A stretch of 64,000 bases of DNA, taken from positions 51,378,921 to 51,442,920 of the forward strand of contig CM039464.1 in NCBI GenBank assembly GCA_022414725.1, read 5' to 3'. Below the pieces are notes generated by a model. The model did not search any database, had not been told where the DNA came from, and was given only the letters and a program-made list of their open reading frames with translations. This DNA is from Microglena sp. YARC. Lineage: Eukaryota > Chlorophyta > Chlorophyceae > Chlamydomonadales > Chlamydomonadaceae. Below, piece after piece: positions 51,345 through 62,800 of the stretch. The number at the start of each line of letters is the position of its first letter. The first letter of the stretch is position 1. The position numbers were made by a program, and so were the translations under genes.

Positions 51345-51545
51345 CATGACCTTCAGGTCCCTGCTGAATAGACCAAAAAGGATTCAGGGTTCAGGGTTCA
51401 GGATTCAGGGCTTATTGTGGTCTTTGTTGTGACTTGCAGGTCCCTGTATGATAAACCAGGAAGGTTCAGTGTAAACCAAGAGGTCTCAGGGGTCAGGGTT
51501 TTAGGGTTAACTTCCAGTGACATTCAGCTTCCCTGATTAGCAAAC
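51345..51545. repeat. Three-copy junction-like array before PLC B
   Basis: Three units contain (g/c)ttgcag- or ttcag-type acceptors followed by gtccctg.tga.taaaccag.aagg (51,355, 51,437, 51,527) with ttcagggttcaggg scraps between. The pattern matches acceptor-side exon copies on the plus strand (SL..KP.RF), which would place an unrecognised PLC B exon here. Confidence 0.4.
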
Positions 51546-51561
51546 CAATCAGGTTTAGAAA

Positions 51562-52414
51562 ACCTCCCTCCCTCCTCCTCCTCCTCCCTCCTCCTCCTCC
51601 TCCTCCTCCTCCTCCTCCTCCTCCTCCTCCTCCTCCTCCTCCTCCTCCTCCTCCTCCTCCTCCTCCTCCTCCTTCCTCTCCTCCTCCTCCTCCTCCTCCT
51701 CCTCCTCCTCCTCCCTCCCTCCTCCTCCTCCTCTCACTCCTCCCTCCTCCTCCTCTCCTCCTCCTCCTCTCCTCCTCCTCCTCCTCCTCCTCCTCCTCCT
51801 CCTCCTCCTCCTCCTCCTCCTCCTCCTCCTCCTCCTCCTCCTCCTCCTCCTCCTCCTCCTCCTCCTCCTCCTCCTCCTCCTCCTCTCTCCTCCTCCTCCT
51901 CCTCCTCCCTCCTCCTCCTCCTCCTCCTCCCCTCCTCCTCCTCCTCCCTCTCCTCCTCCTCCTCCTCCTCCTCCTCCTCCTCCTCCTCCTCCTCCTCCTC
52001 CTCCTCCTCCTCTCCTCCTCCTCCTCCTCCTCCTCCTCCTCCTCCTCCTCCTCCTCCTCCTCCTCCTCTCCTCCTCCTCCCTCCTCCTCCCTCCTCCTCC
52101 TCCTCCTCCTCCTCCTCCTCCTCCTCCTCCTCCTCTCCTCCTCCTCCTCCTCCTCCTCCTCCTCCTCCTCCTCCTCCCTCCTCCTCCTCCTCCTCCTCCT
52201 CCTCCTCCTCCTCCTCCTCCCTCCTCCTCCTCCTCCTCCTCCTCCTCCTCCTCCTCCTCCTCCTCCTCTCCTCCTCCTCCTCCTCCTCCTCCTCCTCCTC
52301 CTCCTCCTCCTCCTCCTCCTCCTCCTCCTCCTCCTCCTCCTCCTCCTCCTCCTCCTCCTCCTCCTCCTCCTCCTCCTCTCTCCTCCTCCTCCTCCTCCTC
52401 CTCCCTCCTGCTGC

Positions 52415-52463
<49 letters not shown>
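51562..52463. repeat. 840-bp (TCC)n tract followed by (CTG)n
   Basis: The plus strand is almost purely cctcctcct with occasional single-base slips from 51,562 to 52,406, then (ctg)n to 52,463. The long poly-E, poly-R and poly-G frames on the minus strand are its shadow. A homopurine-homopyrimidine tract of this length can form triplex DNA. Confidence 0.97.
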
Positions 52464-52464
<1 letters not shown>

Positions 52465-52607
52465 TGCCTGCCACCCTGCCACCCTGCCCACCCTGTCGTA
52501 CTACGGTTGCCTGCTGACTGCTGCTGCCACCCTGCCACCAGCGGCACGCCTGTCGTACTACGGTTGCTGCTGACTGTGGGGGCTGTAACCAGCCAACAAG
52601 GGCTGCC

Positions 52608-53281
52608 ATGGTCAGCTCAGACCCACCCACTCCAGAGCACCCCTCAGCCCACAAGAATCCTTTCAAGTTCGGGTTCCATCGGAAGAAGGGTGAATCTGGG
52701 TCCGAGGCTGAGGCAAGCGGTACTGATGTACAAGATCCCGACTGCGATGAGCTGCAACTCATAGAGCACTACAGGCCAGAGCGTACCTCAGCCCACAAGA
52801 ATGGCTTCAAGCTAAGGTTCCATCGCAATAAGGGTGAACCCGGGTCCGAGGTTGAGGGAAGCAGTACAGATGTACAGGATCCAGACTGGAATGAACAGCA
52901 ACCCACAGAGCAGAACAAGCCAGAGCGTACCTCAGCCCACAAGAATGGCTTCAAACTCAGGTTCCATCGCAAGAAGGGTGAACCCCGGTCCGAGGTTGAG
53001 GGAAGCAGTACAGATGTACAGGATCCAGACTGTGATGAACAGCAACCCACAGAGCAGTACCGGCCAGAGCACACCTCAACACAAAAGAATCCTTTCAAGT
53101 TTGGGTTCCTTCGCAAGAAGGGTGAATCCGGGACCGAGGCTGAGGCAAGCGGTTCAGATGTACAGGATCCAGACTGGGATGTACATCAACCCACAGAGCA
53201 GTACATGCCAGCTGCCCAGGGTGTGTACCATGACATGACCCTCCCACTGAGCCACTACTTTATTTCAAGCGGCCATAACTC
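52608..53281 (+). CDS. PLC B exon 1: four 48-residue repeats and start of X domain
   Basis: The ATG at 52,608 sits in gctgccATGg, a good initiation context, but the frame is also open upstream, so an upstream exon is possible. After MVSSDPPTPEHP come four 48-residue repeats (52,644-52,787, -52,931, -53,075, -53,219) of the form SAHKN.FK..FHRKKGE, followed by TDVQDPD. Repeats 1 and 4 (NPFKFGF) resemble each other, as do 2 and 3 (NGFKLRF). Then VYHDMTLPLSHYFISSGHNS: this is the PI-PLC X-domain start, with catalytic His at 53,274 and the adjacent Asn. The exon ends TC|gtgagt in phase 2. Confidence 0.9.
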
Positions 53282-56200
53282 GTGAGTGTTGTTCTTTGAT
53301 TTGTTTTGTTTAGGACGGGTGGGTTGGTTGGTTGGTTGGGTTGGTTGTTGGTTTGGGTTTAGTTGGTTGGTTGGTTAGTTGGTTGGTGGGATGGGTGGGG
53401 TGGGTGGGTGGGGATTAGTCTGTTTTTTGCTGGTTGTGTTGTGCTTTGATTTATTTTAAGTGGCCATAACTCGTGAGTGTTGTTCTTTGATTCTTTTTGT
53501 TTTGGGGTGGGTGGGTTTGTTGTTTAGGTTGGTTGGTGGGGTTGGTGGGGTTGGTGGGGTGGGTGTGGGGGGATTGGTTCCGTTTTGGGCTGGTTGTGTT
53601 GTTGTTTGATTTTTTGTTTGGGGTGGTTGTATGTTTGTTTCTTGTTTGTTTGTTTGGTTTTGTTGGTTGGTTGGTTAGTTGGTGAGGGTAGTGTGGGGGA
53701 GATTGGACTGTTTTTGGGCTGTTAGTGTTGTGGTTTGATTCGTTTTGTTTTGGGGTGGTTGGTTGGGTGGGGGTGGTCTGGTTTGGGCTGGTTGTCTTGC
53801 GTTTTGGCTTGTTATGTTTTGGGGTGGCTGGGTGGGTGGGGTGGTCTGGTTTGGGCTGTTTTTTGTTGTGGTTTGGCTTGTTTTGTTTGGGGTGGCTGGG
53901 TGGGTGGGTGTGGGTGGTCTGGTTTGGGCTGGTTGTGTTGCGTTTTGGCTTGTTTTGTTTTGGGTTGGTTGGGTGGGTGTGGGGGGGGTCTGGTTTGGGC
54001 TGGTTGTGTATCATGCGCTTGTATAGCTTGTGTATCATGTGTTGTACAGCTGGTACATATTTTGTGGCATGCGTTGTACAGCCTGTACATCCTTTTTAGC
54101 ATGAGTTTTACTGCTTGTGCAGCTCGTGTAGCATGTGTTGTACAGCTTGTACAGCTTGTGTATCATGAGCTTGTACAGCTTGTGTAGCATGTGTTTTACA
54201 GCTTTTACAGCTTGTGTAGCATGTGTTGTACAGATTGTACAGCTTATGTATCATGAGCTTCTACAGCTTGTGTAGCATGTGTTGTACAGCTTGTACAGCT
54301 CATGTATCATGAGCTTGTACAGCTTGTGTAGCATGTGTTTTAAAGCTTGTACAGCTTGTGTAGCATGTGTTGTACAGCTTGTACAGCTTATGTATCATGA
54401 GCTTGTACAGCTTGTGTAGCATGTGTTTTACAGCTTGTACAGCTTGTGTAGCATGTGTTGTACAGATTGTACAGCTTATTTATCATGAGCTTGTACAGCT
54501 TGTGTAGCATGTGTTTTACAGCTTGTACAGCTTGTGTAGCATGTGTTTTACAGCTTGCACAGCGTTTGTAGCATGTGTTGTACAGCTTGCACAGCGTGTG
54601 TAGCATGTGTTGTACAGATTGTACAACTGCTCCCTTTGAGCTTCAACACAGTTTGCTGATGTCTGTCCTGCTTCTGTACTGCCCCTCATCCAGATACCTC
54701 CATGGAGACCAGCTCAAGTCTCACAGTGGAACCGAAACCATCACCAAATCTCTCCTGCTCGGTAAGTATATAACCGAAACCATCACTAAATCACTCCTGC
54801 TGGGCAAGTGCAGAACCGAAACCATCACCTTATCTCTCTTGCTTGGGAAGTACAGTACCGAAACCATCACCTAATCTTCCTTGCTTGGTAGTTTATAACT
54901 GAAAACTTCACTTAATTTCTCCTGCTTAGGAAGTACAGTACCGAAACCATCACCTAATCTCTCCTGCTTGGTAGTTTATAACTGAAAACATCACTTAATC
55001 TCTCCTGCTTAGTAAGTGCAGTACCGAAACCATCACCTAATCTCTCCTGCTTAGTAAGGTACAGTACGCGAAACCATCACCTTGATCTCAATTTCTGCTC
55101 GTGTATTGCATTGTTTCTTCTTGGCAGCTCCCCTGGGCTTGCTATGAATATGAATATGAAGCCAAATCCAAAGCAACCTCGTGCGTCTGAAAGCTGATAG
55201 AATATAAAAGAATATAATATATCATAATATCATAGAAGAGAATAGAACATGATTAGGGAATATCAGGACTTAGGTTTCATTACTAGGGCCCCCAGTGACT
55301 CAGGGGGGGGATTTGGTTTGGGGGGGGGGAGGAGGGGGGGGAGGATTCAACCTAAATGTAGGGTGCTGATCAGGTCTGTGCGTCGGAAATTCGGGAGTCC
55401 GACCTGGGCTTGGCGATAGGGCAAAAAGGATTCATGGAGATAGCATTTTCAATGGCCACTAACCCAATGAGAGAGCAGGGCCACGAAGAGCGGTAGGGGT
55501 GCAATGGGTGGGAACGAGCGCGGGGGTGCAGAAGCAGCTCGGGATTGCAGTCGACAGAGGGACTAGATTGGAAGGGATGGAACAATCAAGACTGGGTAAC
55601 TCGTGAGCTCGAGAAATCGAATATTTTGAATGCGGAACCACAACCGAGAGCCCTCCTTCGCAGACCGTCAAAATGGCAGGACGAAGACATTGAGAAAGAC
55701 AGGCCCAAAAAATGAAAAACTGAGGGAAAGCACAGGACATCATGTTTTCTTGAGTCGATTTTTTCCGAGATGCGCGTTAACACAGCAACTACGGCGATGA
55801 TTTAAGACAGCGCGAACTTGCTTGGCTCGAGATTTGACAGTTGAAAGGGTAGTAGTAGAGGGGAGGATTGAGAATGTTGGTGTCGCGCAGACCAGTGAGC
55901 CTCAGTTTGCAGGAATGTGGTTTCAGAGTTGACGGAATGTCGAAAATGATGGGGGGTATCCCGTATGTGGAGATTGGCTTGGCCCTGCGCTGTGAGTCTT
56001 TACCGCGTAGCGTAGATGTGGTCGCTTTTTTAGTACTGGGACCCGAACTCGTTGTCGTTTTTGACCGCTTCCCTCCGTATTTTCGACCGCACGTCCGGGT
56101 TTGTGTCAAAAACCTTGCCCCAGTACGTATAAAACTGGGGGTTCTCTCCAAGGTAACAATAACTATAATACATTACCAATATATTGAAGTACTATCATAT

Positions 56201-56770
56201 ACTACTATACTATACTATACTATATCAAAAAAACCACTATACGTACTATACTATTACTATACTATACTATACTATACTATACTAATACATATAACTATAC
56301 TATACTATACTATACTAACTATACTATAACTATACTATACTATACTATACTATACTATACTATACTATACTATGCTATGCTATGCTATGCTATGCTATGC
56401 TATGCTATGCTATGCTATGCTATGCTATGCTATGCTATGCTATGCTATGCTATGCTATGCTATGCTATGCTATGCTATGCTATGCTATGATATAATATAA
56501 TATAATATAATATAATATAATACAATATAATATAATATAATATAAATATAATATAATATAATATAATACAATATAATATAGAATATATACATATACAATA
56601 CATAATATAATATAATATCAATAATATAATATAATATGCTCTCCCAGTGCCGTTGAATGTTTTGGCTTAGCCCAGAGGCTGAATTAGGGAGCTGCCTAGA
56701 AGCTGCTGCTAGTAGCTGAAAGAAAGCTATGGTCTCTTTTCCCTGATTTTCGTGACGCCAATGTCTCAGG

Positions 56771-56814
<44 letters not shown>

Positions 56815-59800
56815 TGACTGTGTGTGTATGGCACACACACGCCAATGTCTCAGGTCTGTGTGTGTGTGTGTGTGGTGACTGTGTGTGTATGGCACACACA
56901 CGCCAATGTCTCAACTCGCTTGCAACATGCTTAGGACTTCTTGGAACAGCAGTCACTAGAATTGTAAATTTAATGAATTACAATTTATAATTTAAAAACA
57001 TGTAATAATTGTCAACTTTTAATTAATTGGATTTTTTAATTTAATTTCATAAATGTAATTTATACATTCGGCTGTGCATACCCAAGTGAGAATGTACTGC
57101 CATTACTAACAGTGCAGTACATGATCAAGCAGATATTCCCCCTGACACCGTGCACCCTGTTTTCCAAACCCTTGCCAGGCTGTCGTGTGATCAAGCTGGA
57201 CATATACAACCAGACTAGGTATTCTTGACAACGTATACACCCTGTTTCCAAACCCTTGCCAGGCTATCGTGTGATCAAGCTGGACATATACAACCAGACT
57301 AGATATTCCCCTTGACACCGTACACCCCGTTTTCCAAACCCTTGCCAGGCTGTCGTGTGATTGAGCTGGACATATACAACCAGACGAGCAAGACTTCCGG
57401 TCCTGTGTGCAAGCATGGCGGCACGCTGACTAGGCATGTTCCTGTTAGGGTGAGTCGACCTAATAATTTGTGGTGTGTGTATTGTGTATGTGTGTGTGTG
57501 TGTGGCGTGTTGTACTGTGTGTGGGTGCTGTGTGTTGTGTATGTGTGTGTGGTGTGATGTCCTTGTGTATCTGTGTTTTTGTGTGTGTGTGTGGTGAGTG
57601 TTTTTGTGTGCTATGTGTGTGTGTTGATTGTGTATTGTGTGTGTGGTGATTGTGTCGGCGAAGGTGTATCTGTGTTCGTTTTGTGTGTGTGTGCGTGTGG
57701 TGATTTGTGTGTGTGTGTGTGTGTAGTGCTGGTGGCGATTGTTGTATGTGTGTGTGGGATTGTGTGTATCTGTGTTTTTGGTGTGTGTGTGGCCCGATGT
57801 GTCGTGTGGTGATGTGTGTGTTCGATGTGGCGATTGTGTATGTGTGTGTGTGATTGTGAAGTGTGTGTTGTGTATGTGGTGTGGTGAGGTCGATTGTGTA
57901 TGTGGGCTGTGTCGTGGCGATTTGCTGTGTGTGTGTGGTGATTGTAGTGTGTGTGTGTGCGATTGTGTATGCTGTGTGTGGTGATGTGTGTGTGTGTGTG
58001 TGGTGATTGTGTACTGCTGTGTGTGTGTGTGGTGTCGGCAGACTTTGTGTATGCATTGTTTGGTGTGTGTGATTGTGTGTGTATTGTGTATTGTATGGTG
58101 TTTTTGCCAATTGTGTTGTGGATTTGTACTCTGTGTTTTTTGTGTGTGTGTGTGGCGCAATTGCTGCTATGTGTGTGTGGTGATTGGTGTGGTGTGTGTG
58201 TGGCGATTGTGTATGTGTGGTGTGGTGATTGTGTGTGTGGTGTGGCGATGTCGTGTATGTGTGTGTTGTGAGTGTGTGTGTGTGTGTGGCGATTGTGTAT
58301 GTGTGTGTGGTGATTGTGAGTGTATCTGTGTTTTTGTGTGTGTGTTGGTTGGATTGGTGTGTATCTGTGTTTTAGTGTGTGTGTGTGGTGACTGTGTGTG
58401 TGGTGTGTGTGCATGGCGGCACGTTGACTAGGCACATCCCTGTTAGGGTGAGTCAACCCTATGCATTCTATTGTGTACATGTGTGTTTGTGTGTGTGTGG
58501 CCTTTTGCAAGCATGGTGGCGCACGCTGACTAGGCACGTCCCTGTAAGGGTGTGTGAACCCTAAACATCGATTGTGTGAGTGTTTGTGTGTGGAGATAGC
58601 GGTGTGTGTGAATTTAATTCTATGTATATGATGTAAATGTTGTCATATCATTATATATTATATATTATCATTATGTCGCAGGAGCGCTGGTAGCCATGAA
58701 GGAGCCATGCATTTCACCGCTTCCAAGTTCCACTTATCATCACCATTGAGTTAATGATTATTGTGTGTGTATGTGTGTGCGTGTGTGTGACAGTGTGTGT
58801 GACATTGACCACAGCCCCCCCCCCGCCCTCCCCCCCCTCCCCAACCGCCCCCCCCCCCCCCTCCCCCCTTCCTCATGTGCAGGGAGCGGCTTGGTAGCCA
58901 TGAAGGAGCATGCATTCCACCGCTTCCAAGTTCCACTTATCATCACCATTGAGTTTAATGATTATTGAATGTGTGTATGTGTGCGTGCGTGTGTGGTGAC
59001 AGTGTGTGTGACAGGGACACAGCCCTCCTCCCCCCCCCTCCCCCCTCCCCCCTTCCTCATGTGCAGGGGCGCATTGGTAGCCATGCAAGGAGCATGCATT
59101 CAACCGCTTTCAAGTTCACTTATCATCACCATTGAGTAAAATGATTATTTGTGTGTGTATGTGTGCGTATGTGTATGTGTGTGTGTGTGGCATGTGTGTG
59201 TGAGAGTTGATCCCCCCTCCCCCCCCCCCAATCTTTTCACCCCCTTCCTCCATGTGCAGGAGCGCTCAGCTTGGTAGCCATAAAGGAGCATGCATTCAAC
59301 CGCTTCCAAGTTTCCAGTCATCATCACCAATTGGAGTAAATAATTAAATTGTGTGTGTGTGTGCATGCATGCATGCTATGCATGCGTGTTGTGTGTGGTG
59401 TGTGTGTGTGTGTGTGAGTGACACAGCCCCACCCCCACCCCCTCATGTGCAGGATTGCTTAGAAGCCATCAAGGAACATTCATTCACTTGCAATATCTGG
59501 AAGCTCACCATCACCGTCACCATTGAGTAAACGATTCACTGTGTGTGTATGTATGTGTGCGTGTGTGTGACAGTGACGCAGCCTCCTCCCCCATCCACCC
59601 CACCCCCCCCCACCCCTCTCATTTGCAAGGAGTGCTTGGTAGCCATCAAGGAGCAATGCCTTCACCGCTTCCAAGTTCCCAGTCATTCATCACCATTGAG
59701 AAAACCACACAAACGACGAGAAATGCGGTATGTAGTAGTCTACCTTATGTAACGTATGTGGAAGTCTATCTTTCTTTTTTGGAACAAGTCCTAGGTGCGT

Positions 59801-62800
59801 CGCAAGCGGATAGAGCGAGGGAAATTGGCGGAGAGTGTCGGATATCGGGCAAAGCAATAGGTGGCATTTCTGAATCGCAGTGCAGCGGACCGAAAGCCAG
59901 GGTATACCTCAGGGCCAGGGGGCAGTTAGGGCCAGGGTTTCTTGTTGTCGATCGCCTCGCCGCATCGGATCGGATCGGTCGGTAGGTAGGTCGGTAGGTA
60001 GTAGGTAGATGACTCTGGGGGCTCCAGCAGCCAATAAATGATTTGAATACTTATACAGGTTATACTGTATTGGAAAATCATAAGATCCCGTTTGGAAATC
60101 ACAGCACATTGGAAATCTGGCAGAATGTAAAGTTGGCAAGAGGTAGAAAAGGGGTTCCGAAATATGACTTTGGTTCCGGCATTGGCAAAACAAATGGGGT
60201 GAGGGGGCACACGAAATTAAATTATCGTAGGAGGTATCATTTCTGCCCAAAGTTGAGCCTAGCCAATCGATTTATTTGCAGTATAGGATGTATATGACAT
60301 GAATATTTGCGATTTGTTTAGCATTTGTGTAGATTATGCGATACATTATCTCGGGCCCTAGCCCCTTTCAGTGATAAACAATGGTCTAGTGGTAGACCAG
60401 ATCGCTTGAGGATGAAGAGTCGGGGCGTTCGACTTCCCCCTTCGGTTGCTCTTTGGCGTTGGCAGTCGTTGTCTACCGCGATGGTAGCTTGGTCCAGTTT
60501 GAGGTAGGAGGGACGCTTCCCACCCGCGTTCGACGGGCTCCCTGAACACCACGCCCCACCAGGCTTTATCATTTTTTTCTTTTCGGGCCATGAGTCATTT
60601 GTTTTGTCATTATGCTTTGTTGAGTACCTGGCATTGGATTGGGACGAAGAGGACGCAGGCCCTGAATGACAAGTCCTATGCAGCGTCGCAAGTGACGCGG
60701 AGAATTGGCGGAGGGTGTTGGCAACGGAACGAAAGGTGGCAACAATGGAGCTGACCGAACGCAAGTTAGTTACACGACCGTTGGATGGACTGACGTGTCA
60801 GGCTTCAATGTTTTCGGCTCGGGACAAACGGACAAATGCGGTAAACATGGGGGGCTCCCGCCCCCCTTGAAGAGGGGGCTCCGCCAAAAAGCAGGGATTT
60901 CCCCTCACTGTGTATAGTGATCACTACCTTTGACAGCTCCGGCTTGCGCAGTGGTGTCCTTAACTTCACGTCCTGAGAGTGGCTCATTACTCGGATGTAA
61001 CAATTTTAATTTCAATTCCAATTTCACAACTTCTGACCCTGTTGAGGCCCAAATTGCCGCTGTAAAGGAAAGAAAAAAATGGCCCTAAATGCCCCTTAAT
61101 GGCCCTAACAAGCAGTGAAAAGCTGTAAAATGCTGTCCCTGGAGGAATCCTAAAACAAAAAGCTAGAAAATAAACCACTTGCAGGTTTTGAAAAAGTCCC
61201 CCAGAGTGTCATTTGTCACTCAAAAACTGATGCTCCCCCCCGCCCCCCCCCCCCCCCCCCCTCCCCTCCCCCCGCCCCTTTCTGCGAAAACATTTGAAAT
61301 CTTGCTTGAGGGGATACTGGTTGGGTTATTGGGTGTGTGGTAGGTGGGGTGGGGCGGTGGGGTGGGTGTAGTGCGAGCCATGGGGATTTGAGCCCCTCCC
61401 AACCCCCAATAATTCTATGTCACCCAAAACTGATGCCCCCCCCCCCCCCCCCACCCCCCCCCCTTTTAAAAAGAATCTTGCTTGTGGTTGGTGCTGGTTG
61501 GTTGTTGTGGGGGTGGTCGGGTTGGTTGGGGTGGGGTGGGGTTGTAGTGCTGAGCCATGGGGAGTTGAGCTCTCCCAATAATTCTATGTCACTGAAAACT
61601 GATGCCTTCTCCCGCACCCCTTTTTAAAACAGATCTTGCTTGTGGTGGTGCAGGGTTGGGTTGTTGGGGCGGTGAGGTGGGGGTGGGAGGGGGCGGTAGT
61701 GTGGTGCACATAGAAGTTCGGCCTCCCCAATAATTCTATGTCACCCAGAACTGACAATGCCCCCCCCCCACCCTTCCTTTTAAAACAGATCTTGCTTGTG
61801 GCGGTGCTTTGGGTTGGGTTAGGTAGGGTGGCAGGGTGTGGTTCGGGGGTGGATGGTGGGGCTGTTAGGTGCTGAGCCATGGGGAGTTTGAGCCGCTCCC
61901 CAAAAATTCATGTAGTCAACCAAAAACTGATGTCCCCCCCCCCCCCCCAACTTTTAAAACAAGAACTTGCTTGTGGTCGGTGCGGGTTGGGTGGTGGGGT
62001 GGGTAGTGCAGAGCCATAGGATTCAGCCTCCCCAAATAGTTCTGTGTCACCCAAAACTGATCCCCCCCCCCCCCCAGTTTAAACAGATCTTGCTTGCGGC
62101 GGATGCTGGGGTTGGTTAAGTGGGTGGGCTGGTGAGTGGGTGGTTGGGGTTGGGGAAGGGGCACAGGGCAAAAGGTTAGAGGGAAGAGGGGCTTGGGTAA
62201 GGGGCAAAGGATGCGGAGAGCGCATGTGGCAGTATGAATACTCCCCAATAATTATATTTGTAACCCAAAACTGAGATGTTCCCACCCCCCCCCTGACTCC
62301 ACGTTTTGAAACAGGATCTTGCCCATGTCGGCACAATGCTGGCGGGAGGAGATAGAAGAAATTTGTTTTATTACACATCCATTCGCACCTCACCCATCCA
62401 AATCCCATACCCAGCAATGCCGGAAGCAAGGATGCGCGGATCCCCGGTCCGCTCCCCCGTTTGAAACAGATCTTGCTTGCGGCGATGCTGCGGGAGGAGC
62501 TTGGTGATCTCTTGTTTTTCATACGCGATCAGCTGAGGAGCTCTCGAAAGTGCTAGAATGGCTTCTCCCCAAGCCAGTTTGTGCGCAATAAAAGTTGTCA
62601 TACGTGCAAAGGTGAGAGAAATTTGGGGCACAACTCGTTGCAATACCACAGTTTGTAAACGCACTGGGCCCACCAAGCACGATACTTCCCACCTGCGTCC
62701 GCACTTAACCACCATCAACCATATATCACGAGACCAGACCTACACTGCGTACCGATCAGACATCCGCTGCCCCCTGCCCCTTGCTGCCTGCGCGCTCAGC

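Larger units (their letters stand above)
59732..61200 (+). other. Intron 4 of PLC B with dispersed repeats
   Basis: It contains a degraded R3 piece (59,795-59,860), (GGTAG)n near 59,980, an unassigned stretch 60,020-60,330, the SINE-like element 60,365-60,590, R3 copy 3 (60,668-60,895) and an R4 copy (61,070-61,195). No other exon is supported. Confidence 0.55.

Noticed and set aside
51493..52762. Long minus-strand frames rich in R, E, G
   Set aside because: They are translations of the (TCC)n tract in three frames; no non-repeat residues support a protein.
55868..56329. Plus-strand frame in the R7-ended element
   Set aside because: The first 98 residues look complex but match nothing I know, overlapping minus-strand frames look equally plausible, and the end is microsatellite.
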